Below are positions 23,147 to 31,589 of a stretch of 64,000 nt of DNA, piece after piece. Position 1 is the stretch's first letter; every line of letters starts with the position of its first letter. The position numbers and the translations under genes were made by a program. Location of the stretch: contig JAFQDF010000034.1 of the NCBI GenBank assembly GCA_017416185.1, positions 1-64,000 of the forward strand, written 5' to 3'. The stretch comes from Clostridia bacterium. GTDB lineage: Bacteria; Bacillota; Clostridia; Oscillospirales; CAG-272. The notes under the pieces are model-generated. The model did no database searches. It was given only the letters and a program-made list of their open reading frames with translations, and was not told the origin of the DNA.

Positions 23147-25299
23147 CTCTTATAATTATATATTATCTGTGCCGTTTCCGCGCGGGTGGCTGTCCCTTTT
23201 GGAGCAAGGGTTGTTTCGGTTCTGCCGCTGACAAGCTTTTTGGCTACTGCCCAGGACATTGATTCATAAGCCCAATCCGAAATTTTGTTTTCATCGGCAT
23301 AACCTGACAGATCTGCTCGGAGAGTTACTTTTCTGCCCTTGTATTCCGTATATCTGTACATCATAGCCGCCAACTGCTCACGGGTCAGCTTACCGCTGGG
23401 ATAAAATCTACCGTTACCCATACCTGCAACAATTCCGCTTTCGTGCGCCCAGTTTACTGCCTCTGTAAACCAACTGCCGTCACGCACGTCGGTATAATAG
23501 GAGTTACCCTTAGGTGCGGGCTTGCCCTCCATATTCCAGAGTATCATAGCAAACATAGCACGGTTAAGCTCGGTCTGCGGTGCAAAACGGTGGTCGCCCA
23601 CGCCCGTCATTATGCCTTGACCAAAGCAATAGTTCACCGCCTCGGCATACCAATCGTTATCCTTTACGTCACGGTATACCCGCTCAACGGTGGAAAGAAC
23701 ACCGTACAGCATATCCTCGTAATCGGTGAGTATAGCTTCGTCTTCTTCGGTAACATAATAATAATTTTCTTCTTCTCGGAATGCCTCGATAGCTTTGATG
23801 CATTCTTTAATTTTTATCAGATCAGCGTGTTCAAGATATTCAGGCGGCTGATATGCGATAAGTTCTTCGGGTAGCGGATATGCCAATATTGGTTTAAGCT
23901 TTATATAGTTCGTATCAAACAACTCTTCGGTAACGAGAAAGCTGAATTCAAGCTCATTACCTTTATCGTCGGTCCATCCGACTATCGTCAAAGATTCGGG
24001 AGGATAACAGTCTTCGGGGAATACGAAATATTCACCGTATCGCACGCTCACACTGTATGTGGAAATATAACCGTTTTCATCATACACATCAAATCTAAAG
24101 TATACAAAAGATGCTACATCTTCAAACAAGAATTCGCTTCTGTTTCCCTCACAGTCAATAAGGATAACGGTATAATCGTGTATACCTACAACCATTGATA
24201 TAGGAGAAGTTAAGTTAGACAATATTCTTTCTTCCCCGTCGTCAATACGGCATGCCGCTTCTTTAAGATTTTTCATCGTGGGGGAGATATAGATATGATT
24301 ATCTTTTATCTCTATTGAACACTTAGGCTCTGTAACGTTATCAAATTTCAGTACAATATCAGAATATGTAACCTTGTTGGTATAAGAGTTTTTAAGATAT
24401 AGGGTATAGGTCTTTATACTTTTGCCCTCTTCATATATCTCTACACTTTCGACCCAATTCTCACCGTCAATAGAAATAAGGTCATATTCGCAGTCTGCCT
24501 TAGGTGTAACAGTCACGGGTTTATCGTTAAACCATCCCTCTATCAGACCGTCAATATCAAGAACCTCGTCATAATATGAGCCGGATATCGGATCAATAAA
24601 CAGCCATCCGTTTGTAATCTTAAGCTGAACCGTTTTGGTATCATCCGAAATGTCGTTCTCTATCCAAGCATTTTCCATGCGAATTACATAATCTCCGGGT
24701 TCTTCTCCCTCGTCACGTACGAAGTCACCTACGACCACGGGATCATACGAGGGCTCGGAACAGCTCGTTATCTCATAAGTAAACTCAGGATCAGCCATAC
24801 CTTCGTACTTTTGAGCATTGTTGATCTTACAGTTTACCTGTATTTTTATTTTTGTAACTCTAAACATTACGTCGATAGAATGTTCTATGCCCGTACCTTC
24901 TTCTGTAACAATAAGTTTATCCGGATAATCGCCTACAGGAAGATCGGTAGGTGCCGATAAATATATACGTATATTTTTATCTTTATCGTATATCGCACCG
25001 CCGTTTACGGTAAAATCAGCCGCAGGCATATAATCACCGCTTACCTCGTCTATTCTGACATACTCGCCCTTTTCAAGAGCAAAGGTCAATTTAGGGGTAT
25101 CTATATTACCTTTATTACGCAGCTCTACATAATTACTGACATCTCCGGTACCATGCTGACCAGCAAGAAAAAAAGTAGTATCACCTTCGTTTGACGGAAA
25201 GGTAACGGTGTAAAAGTCGTCCTGATCAGCAAATACATTCATCGGTAACATAAGTACTACCGATATTATTGCTAAAAAAAGAGAAATGAATTTTTTCAT
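23143..25299 (-). CDS. Large secreted SLH protein of unknown function
   Basis: The 718-residue exported protein has a signal peptide of about 24 residues (ending VFA) and some 500 residues of beta-rich extracellular sequence I cannot assign, including Ig-like stretches. There is one charged helical segment (about 495-545, EEENYYYVTEEDEAIL) and then three SLH repeats at the C-terminus. It should be bound to the cell wall polymer. AGGAGG precedes the ATG. It is the first gene of a two-gene operon with the BspA/SLH protein, transcribed from a 19-bp-spacer promoter with a MerR-type dyad. Confidence 0.8.
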   Translation of the reverse strand: MKKFISLFLAIISVVLMLPMNVFADQDDFYTVTFPSNEGDTTFFLAGQHGTGDVSNYVELRNKGNIDTPKLTFALEKGEYVRIDEVSGDYMPAADFTVNGGAIYDKDKNIRIYLSAPTDLPVGDYPDKLIVTEEGTGIEHSIDVMFRVTKIKIQVNCKINNAQKYEGMADPEFTYEITSCSEPSYDPVVVGDFVRDEGEEPGDYVIRMENAWIENDISDDTKTVQLKITNGWLFIDPISGSYYDEVLDIDGLIEGWFNDKPVTVTPKADCEYDLISIDGENWVESVEIYEEGKSIKTYTLYLKNSYTNKVTYSDIVLKFDNVTEPKCSIEIKDNHIYISPTMKNLKEAACRIDDGEERILSNLTSPISMVVGIHDYTVILIDCEGNRSEFLFEDVASFVYFRFDVYDENGYISTYSVSVRYGEYFVFPEDCYPPESLTIVGWTDDKGNELEFSFLVTEELFDTNYIKLKPILAYPLPEELIAYQPPEYLEHADLIKIKECIKAIEAFREEENYYYVTEEDEAILTDYEDMLYGVLSTVERVYRDVKDNDWYAEAVNYCFGQGIMTGVGDHRFAPQTELNRAMFAMILWNMEGKPAPKGNSYYTDVRDGSWFTEAVNWAHESGIVAGMGNGRFYPSGKLTREQLAAMMYRYTEYKGRKVTLRADLSGYADENKISDWAYESMSWAVAKKLVSGRTETTLAPKGTATRAETAQIIYNYKR

Positions 25300-25353
25300 A
25301 AAAACCTCCTGTTTTTAAATTGTTTTAAACGTTTACTTGCCTCCTTTGAGCGC

Positions 25354-25384
25354 ATTATAATCTATAAAGCTACTTTACAGTCAA
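25354..25384 (-). promoter_or_regulatory. MerR-type promoter (19-bp spacer) of the SLH operon
   Basis: On the minus strand TTGACT (25384-25379) and TATAAT (25359-25354) are separated by 19 bp, the overlong spacing typical of MerR-activated promoters. The spacer carries the imperfect dyad ACTGTAAAGT-A-GCTTTATAGA. The same arrangement stands before the MerR operon at 27823-27853. Confidence 0.8.
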
Positions 25385-25445
25385 TAGATTATTTGTAGAC
25401 TATTAGTGGAATTATCATAAAGTGTACCTTTTGAGAGTCGTTTCT

Positions 25446-25480
25446 ATATAGAAAAAGATTGTGACTTTACATCACAATCT
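25446..25480. terminator. Terminator of the MerR operon
   Basis: AAAAAGATTGTGA pairs with TCACAATCTTTTC around a short loop. It lies just after the last MerR gene (minus strand). Confidence 0.8.
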
Positions 25481-25504
25481 TTTCAAACCCATCGCCGATG
25501 GATA

Positions 25505-26281
25505 TTACTTCCGGAATATCCTGTCTGTATTATATTTAACAACGCCGACTATCATATATAAAACTAAAGCGGTTGCAAGAATACCGGCAATCCAAAGAAC
25601 CACCTTACATAGCAACTTAGCCAATTTCGGGGATTTACGGGAAATCAAATATATGGGAATTATAATTGCAGATACGAGCAAAAAAACAACAAAAGGACTT
25701 GCAAGGATATCCCAAAAACCATCTCCCCATACATGCATACCCACAACAGCTCTGACAAATAGCAAAATTATTAACAGTATAACCGCTGTTATAACACCAG
25801 TCTCTTTTCTGACTTTTTTGAAATTCCACCTGGTGATAAACTTTATCGTTCTGTCAAAAATATCTATTTCAGTATCCAAAATATCCTTGCACAGGTCAAT
25901 GAACTTATTTCCTTGTTTTTCTTGAGCAGTTATGTAATCAAAATAATAATTTTCATCAAAACTGTCCGAGTTTTCAGCTTTCATTTTACCGGCAACACGT
26001 AAAGCACCTTTAAGCTCCTTGATATCTTCCCCTAAACGGGATGCTGCATTTTCTATTATTGTGGACAGTCCAGCCCTGCCTTCAAATAGAGCTTTTATTT
26101 CCTCAACGTTTACGCCTATCTTTCGCAGAACTATTATCTTTTTGAGTGCCGCAATATCTTCTTGCCTATAATCACGGTATTTATTCTCCTTACGTTCTAC
26201 CGAAAGCAAACCCTCTTTTTCGTAATACCTTATATTTGCTCTCGTGATTCCGAGAATTTCTTCGACTTCTTTTATGTTCAT
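25505..26281 (-). CDS. Membrane-anchored MerR-family regulator (third of three)
   Basis: This 258-residue protein has an N-terminal MerR helix-turn-helix and wing (MNIKEVEEILGITRANIRYY, ..KYRDYRQEDIAALKKI) in residues 1-75 and a helical linker to about 160. At least three hydrophobic segments follow (about 162-183, 193-214 and 226-248). Membrane-bound MerR proteins are uncommon; the soluble ligand-binding domain of typical MerR is replaced by membrane helices. It is 6 bp after the second MerR gene and about 45% identical by eye to both paralogs. Confidence 0.85.
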   Translation of the reverse strand: MNIKEVEEILGITRANIRYYEKEGLLSVERKENKYRDYRQEDIAALKKIIVLRKIGVNVEEIKALFEGRAGLSTIIENAASRLGEDIKELKGALRVAGKMKAENSDSFDENYYFDYITAQEKQGNKFIDLCKDILDTEIDIFDRTIKFITRWNFKKVRKETGVITAVILLIILLFVRAVVGMHVWGDGFWDILASPFVVFLLVSAIIIPIYLISRKSPKLAKLLCKVVLWIAGILATALVLYMIVGVVKYNTDRIFRK

Positions 26282-26287
26282 AAAACC

Positions 26288-27031
26288 TCATATCCAAGCC
26301 TGCACTATTGTTACTATAAGAGCAACCGCAAGCAATATCAAGGATAATATCCCTAACGCGATCATAATTATACGGAAAACATTTGCCACCTTTGGAAGTT
26401 TTACCTTAACAAACATTACGGGAAAGCACACAGCGGAAACTGCTAACAATACTATCAATGGAAATTTTACGGTATCTATAAATCCATCACCGCCGAGACC
26501 GAAAAGCAGGAGAAAACCCAGAAGCATAATTACCGCAACCTTTACCCCTGCGTTTTCACGGTGCTTCTTGAAATCAAAGAAAAGAAAATGCTTTGTAAAA
26601 TCGTCAATTATATCAAGCTCTATTCTGCCTATATCCCTGCACAGGTCCACAAATACGTTGCCCTTCTTTTCTTCCTCTTTGATAATGTCAAAATAATAGC
26701 ATTCATCAAAGTCGTTGCCGCTTTCTCTTTCCAACCGCTTGGCAACTGCTATGGCGGAACCGATATTTTTATACTCTGTTTGCAGATATTCTATTGAGGT
26801 ATCAAGTATTTCAGCGAGAGTTTTTTCATTATTCAAATAGCGGCAAATATCCTCTACGGATACGCCGACCTTTCTCAGGACTATTATTCTTTTGAGCCGT
26901 GATATATCATCAGCGGTATAATCACGGTATTGATTTTGCTTACGTTTGACCGAAAGTAACCCTTCTTTTTCGTAATAGCGTATATTTGCTCTCGGAATTC
27001 CGAGCAGTCCTTCAACCTCTTTTATGTTCAT
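26288..27031 (-). CDS. Membrane-anchored MerR-family regulator (second of three)
   Basis: This 247-residue paralog has the DNA-binding part MNIKEVEGLLGIPRANIRYY with the wing sequence NQYRDYTADD, then a DECYYFDIIKEEEKKGNVFVD linker (a conserved F-x-E-x-YYFD-type signature of all three), and hydrophobic segments at about 165-182, 190-210 and 222-245. It begins 7 bp after the first MerR gene. Together the three may form homo- or heterodimers at shared promoters, which is inference. Confidence 0.85.
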   Translation of the reverse strand: MNIKEVEGLLGIPRANIRYYEKEGLLSVKRKQNQYRDYTADDISRLKRIIVLRKVGVSVEDICRYLNNEKTLAEILDTSIEYLQTEYKNIGSAIAVAKRLERESGNDFDECYYFDIIKEEEKKGNVFVDLCRDIGRIELDIIDDFTKHFLFFDFKKHRENAGVKVAVIMLLGFLLLFGLGGDGFIDTVKFPLIVLLAVSAVCFPVMFVKVKLPKVANVFRIIMIALGILSLILLAVALIVTIVQAWI

Positions 27032-27038
27032 AAAACAC

Positions 27039-27800
27039 CTATCGAATAATATTTTTGATGATAAAAGCTACCCCAAACCCAAAAAGATACAGAGACAGCA
27101 ATATCTCCAAGACAGCCACTGCCTTAAAGTAAGTGCCTGCAAGCCTTGGGTAGCTCTTTCTGACAAAAAGTATCGGAAAGCCTATTACCGCTGTGAAGTA
27201 CAAAATACCAAAGGGGACACTGACTACTTCCTTGAACGACTGTCCGAACACTCCGTATTTCCCCAACAGGTACAGGGTCATATATACCGATAAAACCAGA
27301 GTTGCAGTTTTGACGCTCTTACGGCTCCATACCCGTTTGTAATCCTCACCGAACAGATACCTCAGCGTTTGGTCTAACGTATCTTTAGTTTTTGTTCCCA
27401 TATCCTTACAGATATCAACGAAGCCTTTACCGTGTCGTTCCTGCTGTGCTATAAGATCAAAATAATAGTTTTCGTCAAAATGATCTTTCTTATCTGCTAC
27501 CAGTCTCGTTGCTATATTCAACGCACCCTTTGCCGAGTCAAGCTCGCGTTGCAGTCTGTCAAGAGTAGAATCTAATATACAGTCAAGACTTTTTTCCTCT
27601 TTGAAAAAAGCACGGATATCATCAACCGTGACCCCTATCTTGCGCAGGACTATTATTTTTTTAAGCTGCGATATATCGGTATCACCGTAATCACGGTATT
27701 TGTTTTCCTTACGTTCCACCGACAGAAGTCCCTCTTTTTCGTAGTAGCGAATGTTGGCTCTTGTAATACCAAGCAGGTCTTCAAGCTCTCCTATCTTCAT
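27039..27800 (-). CDS. Membrane-anchored MerR-family regulator (first of three)
   Basis: This 253-residue paralog begins MKIGELEDLLGITRANIRYY and has the linker signature DENYYFDLIAQQERHGKGFVD and three C-terminal hydrophobic segments (about 170-245). The ATG at 27800 is taken because AAAGGAG lies 8 nt upstream. A start at 27824 would sit inside the -10 box of the promoter and cannot be in the transcript. The promoter has the 19-bp spacer and a near-perfect dyad, so the operon probably regulates itself. Confidence 0.87.
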   Translation of the reverse strand: MKIGELEDLLGITRANIRYYEKEGLLSVERKENKYRDYGDTDISQLKKIIVLRKIGVTVDDIRAFFKEEKSLDCILDSTLDRLQRELDSAKGALNIATRLVADKKDHFDENYYFDLIAQQERHGKGFVDICKDMGTKTKDTLDQTLRYLFGEDYKRVWSRKSVKTATLVLSVYMTLYLLGKYGVFGQSFKEVVSVPFGILYFTAVIGFPILFVRKSYPRLAGTYFKAVAVLEILLSLYLFGFGVAFIIKNIIR

Positions 27801-27822
27801 TCTATCAGCTCCTTTTGAGGAC

Positions 27823-27853
27823 ATTATAAACTATAAAGTTACTTTACAGTCAA
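27823..27853 (-). promoter_or_regulatory. MerR-type promoter (19-bp spacer) of the three-MerR operon
   Basis: On the minus strand TTGACT (27853-27848) and TATAAT (27828-27823) are separated by 19 bp. The dyad ACTGTAAAGT-A-ACTTTATAGT has one mismatch in ten. The -10, the -35 and most spacer bases are shared with the promoter at 25354-25384. Confidence 0.85.
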
Positions 27854-27883
27854 GAGGTTTTGGAAAAAAATTTGATTATTATA

Positions 27884-27912
27884 CAAAAACAGTCCTTTCG
27901 GACTGTTTTTTG
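27884..27912. terminator. Terminator between the MerR promoter and the CBM9-like gene
   Basis: AAAACAGTCC pairs with GGACTGTTTT around TTTC, with T or A runs at both ends. It terminates the 27929-30169 gene on the minus strand. Confidence 0.85.
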
Positions 27913-27928
27913 TGTTTGTTCATTATAT

Positions 27929-30169
27929 TTATGCTTTAACCTCTACAAGAACCTTGACCTTGACGCCGGTGTTGTATTCAACAACAACAGTCCAGAGGCC
28001 TTCGCTCTTCATTGTGAAGGTATAGGGATTGCCGGTGGGGGTAGTAGTTCTGTATCCCTCTGCGCTCTTGATGTTGGCAACCTCAACGTCGCCCTTACCC
28101 ATACGGATAACCTTTGCATCCTCAAGGCCTTCAAGAGTTACGTCAAGACCGTCGGTGGTTGCTGTAACCTCGGGTACGGGAAGGTCGATAGTTACATGAT
28201 AGTAGAAGGGAGCTCTGCCGTCGTTATATCTGATATAAACGGTATAAACACCGGGCTCTGCCACCTTGTAGCTGGTGTACCAGTCCTTGGTCTCAAGCTT
28301 TACTGCGTATTCGCCGTAGATCTTGTTGTTTGCAACCTGACGGTAGAACATATGAGCGCCCTTAGCGATAAACATATCCTTTACGCCCTCGTCAAGCTCT
28401 GTAACCTCTATGGTAAGGCTGTGGATCACCTTGTCTACCAGTCTGCCCAGCATTTCTGTTTCAAGGATCTTGCCGCAGTATACGCACTGCTTTACCTTAA
28501 AGCCTGTTGTTACCTCGGTAGGTTCGATAACTGTCAGCCACTCGCCTGCTACACAGTCGGTAACTCCCTCGTTTGACTTCTGCTCCAGACCGCATCTGGT
28601 ACAGTTGCGCCACTTATAGCCTCCCTGACAGAAATCTATTCCGTTGTAGTACCAGGTATCGTCATATGCGTGGTTGTCGGGATCTGTATAGGATGTGGAA
28701 TTGATCTTGGCAGTACATACGGTACAGTAGGTGGTCTTGACACCGTTTGAGGTACAGGTTGCGGTAGTAGTGATTACAGGCTCACCGGGAGTATGGGAGA
28801 GCTTGTTTATAGTGCCTGTCTTAAGAAGCAGACCGCAGACAGCACAGCTCTTCTGCTGTGTTCCGTAAGCGGAGCAGGTTGCGGGGGTTATAGTCACCCA
28901 CTCACCCTCGGTGTGCTCGTCACAGGAGAGAACGTGATTGTTCTTGAAATAGGTCTTTGCGTAGGTGTGAGCGGCAGAGCCTTCAACTACGTAAAGCTTT
29001 GCGCCAAGACATCCGTAAAAAGCGTTTTTCTCTAAAGTCTGTACCGTAGAGGGAACGTAGATATTTATCTTGGGAAGTGTTGTAAACGCCTTTGCAGCAA
29101 TATAAGTAACGGTCTTACCGTCAATAGTCTTGGGGATTACAAGGGGATTTACACTGCCGCCGTTATAGCTGATGATCTTTGCTTCGGTATCGTTGTTGAT
29201 GGAGATGTAAGTATAGTTTCCGCTGGTGTATCTCTTGCCCTCTGCCATATGCAGATAAATACCGTACACCTGTGCGTCCTTACCGTTACCGTGGGTAGCG
29301 GGGGTCACACCGTCTGCCAGATATCCGTCGGAGGGAGTGATGTTACAGCTGATTGTAAAGCGTGCGCCCTCGTCAAGATAACCAACGTGGTATCCGCTGT
29401 AGGGGTCGGAGGAGGAATAGTACCAACGGTCCATATATCTGAACATTGCGTTGTGAACCGCGTCCATTGCCGCAAAGTCCTCGACCGTATAGCCAAGCTC
29501 CTCAACGGTCTTGTCAACGCAGGCTGCGGTATCGCTGAGTATCATATCCCAGGTGAGCTTAAGCTCAACCGTCCAGGTTCCGTCAGAGTTCTTAACGTAT
29601 GCAACGTCAACCTGATCGGTGATATCACCCTCGTTATACTGGCTTCTGTAAACCTTGATAGAACCGTCGGACATAGGAGTCATATTATACCAGGCCGTGG
29701 GGCTGGAGGACTCCCAATAAAGTCTGCCTGTAGTCTTACGGATAGCAAGCGGGTCGATGGAGAATACCAAAACATCTCCGTTACCGCCGTATGACGCACT
29801 ACCCTCGTCATCATCCTCTGTGTCGGGAGAAACGGTGGAGAGGAAGGGTGTGGGATCGTCTACGGTTGCACCCAGATAATAGCCTGTCTCGTCCCAGGAG
29901 GAATAATAATCAATAGTCACGAGCATACGGCTTCTGTATGTCCAGGATGTAGATGCGTTGTGAGCGTCTATACGAACGGGGTCGGTATAGGGCTCGTCGT
30001 CGTCGATAACACCGTCTACCGTGACGGTCTTACCTGCAAGTGTTGCCGAGGGAACGTAAATATCGCCTACGTCCTCGGAGAATGCTACCTCGTCTGCTGC
30101 ACTGATGCCGATAGCGCAAAGGGATGCAAGCATCATAGCGCAGAGAGTGAAAATAATTAATTTTTTCAT
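27929..30169 (-). CDS. Secreted CBM9-like / LRR / Cys-pair protein with repeated C-terminal domain
   Basis: The 746-residue exported protein has a signal peptide of about 24 residues. Residues 40-270 look like a family-9 carbohydrate-binding (DOMON-like) domain, with VTVDGVIDDDEPY at the start. An LRR_5 segment follows (IAAKAFTTLPKINIYVPSTV), then three Cys-pair modules (ATC...CAVCG) and two copies of a domain of about 80 residues, with the signature LEDAKVIRMGKGD near its middle. The same domain occurs three times in the 42678-44879 protein. It has no SLH or LPxTG anchor. AGGAGG precedes the start. Confidence 0.78.
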   Translation of the reverse strand: MKKLIIFTLCAMMLASLCAIGISAADEVAFSEDVGDIYVPSATLAGKTVTVDGVIDDDEPYTDPVRIDAHNASTSWTYRSRMLVTIDYYSSWDETGYYLGATVDDPTPFLSTVSPDTEDDDEGSASYGGNGDVLVFSIDPLAIRKTTGRLYWESSSPTAWYNMTPMSDGSIKVYRSQYNEGDITDQVDVAYVKNSDGTWTVELKLTWDMILSDTAACVDKTVEELGYTVEDFAAMDAVHNAMFRYMDRWYYSSSDPYSGYHVGYLDEGARFTISCNITPSDGYLADGVTPATHGNGKDAQVYGIYLHMAEGKRYTSGNYTYISINNDTEAKIISYNGGSVNPLVIPKTIDGKTVTYIAAKAFTTLPKINIYVPSTVQTLEKNAFYGCLGAKLYVVEGSAAHTYAKTYFKNNHVLSCDEHTEGEWVTITPATCSAYGTQQKSCAVCGLLLKTGTINKLSHTPGEPVITTTATCTSNGVKTTYCTVCTAKINSTSYTDPDNHAYDDTWYYNGIDFCQGGYKWRNCTRCGLEQKSNEGVTDCVAGEWLTVIEPTEVTTGFKVKQCVYCGKILETEMLGRLVDKVIHSLTIEVTELDEGVKDMFIAKGAHMFYRQVANNKIYGEYAVKLETKDWYTSYKVAEPGVYTVYIRYNDGRAPFYYHVTIDLPVPEVTATTDGLDVTLEGLEDAKVIRMGKGDVEVANIKSAEGYRTTTPTGNPYTFTMKSEGLWTVVVEYNTGVKVKVLVEVKA

Positions 30170-30346
30170 ATAGTCCTCCTATATAATAATATTCTAATGT
30201 AATTATCGCATAATTTACATTATTTTGCAATACGTTGGAAGAAAAATATATATTATTTTTTAATGTATTGAAAATCACATTGCTAAGCCCGGCAAATTTT
30301 TGCATTACTTAAGGTGCTCCGACCTTTTTATTCATTGTAAATAATA

Positions 30347-30380
30347 AAGAAAATGCATTTGCCGAAGCAAATGCATTTTA
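30347..30380 (-). terminator. Terminator overlapping the stop codon of the 30378 gene
   Basis: AAATGCATTTGC pairs with GCAAATGCATTT. On the minus strand the stem starts at the gene's stop and ends in TTCTTTATT. Confidence 0.8.
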
Positions 30381-31469
30381 AGCATAGTATGTCTTTGAGA
30401 AATAAAGAGTTCCGTCGCTCTTGATAACTATCTCTCCGTAAAGGGTGGCAATGTAACCCTCATCCTTATCATATCCGGTGAAGGTGATGGTACAGCGTCC
30501 TATACCGAAGCCGCCGGTATCCCTAGTAAAACGAGACACGTACATATCAAGATAATTGGGGTTGGGATTACATTTGAAATGACCTCTGAGGTTGGCATCT
30601 CTTTTAACGACTGCCTCGATCATTCCCTGATAGCCGTTTATATGAGCTCCGAAATTACCCCATTTTCCGGTATATCCCGGGAAATTGTTTGCCAGATTGA
30701 CACCGTTGTTTACGGTGGCTTGTCTGGATTCGTTTGCCTTGATAGTGTTCTGATAGCCCAAAAGCTTATCGTAGTTGGTTACCAGCGCCTTCTGTTCCTC
30801 CGTGAGAGCCTCATACTGGCTGAAAAGCATATTGATCTGAGTATCGTCTGTACCGAGAGAGTAGGAATCAACGCTGTCAATAGCGCGGATAACTTCGTCT
30901 GCAGCCTTCTGATCCTTTGCCGTATCAAGAGCATTCGTTGCCGTAACAAGATCACTGTAATTTGTAACAAGATCCTTTTGGGTACGGGTAAGAGCATCGT
31001 ATTTCATTTTGATCAGGGTGATCTCGTTTTCACTATCTACAGTAACAGTTTTTTCTTTCAGAGTCTCTATAAGTCGGATAACCTCGTCTGCAGCATCCTG
31101 ATTTGCCTTCTTTTCCTTTTCCACACCCTCGTTCACCTTTGCCTTTTCAAGAGCATCGGTAACCTCGTCAAGGACTTTGCGGTTTGAAACAAGCTTCTTC
31201 TGAGCAACGGTAAGGGCATAATATTTATTCTTGATTCGCTCTATCTCGATTTCATCGTCTACCGTGATAGTCTTGTCATCCAGCATCCCGATCATGGCTA
31301 TGACCTCATTGGCAACAAGCTGATCCTTGTCTGCCTCGGTCTTTTTAATAAACCACATAGTACCAACCGTAATACCGGCAATAACAATAGCAATGATAGC
31401 TACGATAATTATGATCTTTATCAAAGATCCGGATCTTTTTGTCTTTTTCTGTATTATATTCTCATCCAT
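30378..31469 (-). CDS. Membrane-anchored protein with three coiled ~60-residue repeats
   Basis: This 363-residue protein has a short cytoplasmic basic stretch, one transmembrane segment (about residues 17-42) and then three repeats of about 60 residues. Each repeat contains VIxxIDxL..KT.TVDxE, YDALTxxQKDLVTNY and a closing xxALxxAK. Such repeats are common in clostridial surface proteins and look like three-helix spacers. The last ~95 residues form an unassigned domain (GKWGNFGAHINGYQGMIEAV). The ATG at 31469 has AAGGAG 7 nt upstream; an ATG 24 bp before it has none. No function can be assigned. Confidence 0.75.
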   Translation of the reverse strand: MDENIIQKKTKRSGSLIKIIIIVAIIAIVIAGITVGTMWFIKKTEADKDQLVANEVIAMIGMLDDKTITVDDEIEIERIKNKYYALTVAQKKLVSNRKVLDEVTDALEKAKVNEGVEKEKKANQDAADEVIRLIETLKEKTVTVDSENEITLIKMKYDALTRTQKDLVTNYSDLVTATNALDTAKDQKAADEVIRAIDSVDSYSLGTDDTQINMLFSQYEALTEEQKALVTNYDKLLGYQNTIKANESRQATVNNGVNLANNFPGYTGKWGNFGAHINGYQGMIEAVVKRDANLRGHFKCNPNPNYLDMYVSRFTRDTGGFGIGRCTITFTGYDKDEGYIATLYGEIVIKSDGTLYFSKTYYA

Positions 31470-31589
31470 AGTCCCACTCCTTCTCTTTGTCATATTTTAA
31501 CACAGTCTGTCGCTTTTGTCAATTTATATAAGGAAAATGGCACACAACAGTGTTATTTCTTTTAATACCGTGTTTTCCCAAAAGTTATA

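Noticed and set aside
27801..27824. A longer N-terminus for the first MerR protein starting at 27824
   Set aside because: The codon overlaps the -10 box of the promoter and would not be transcribed.
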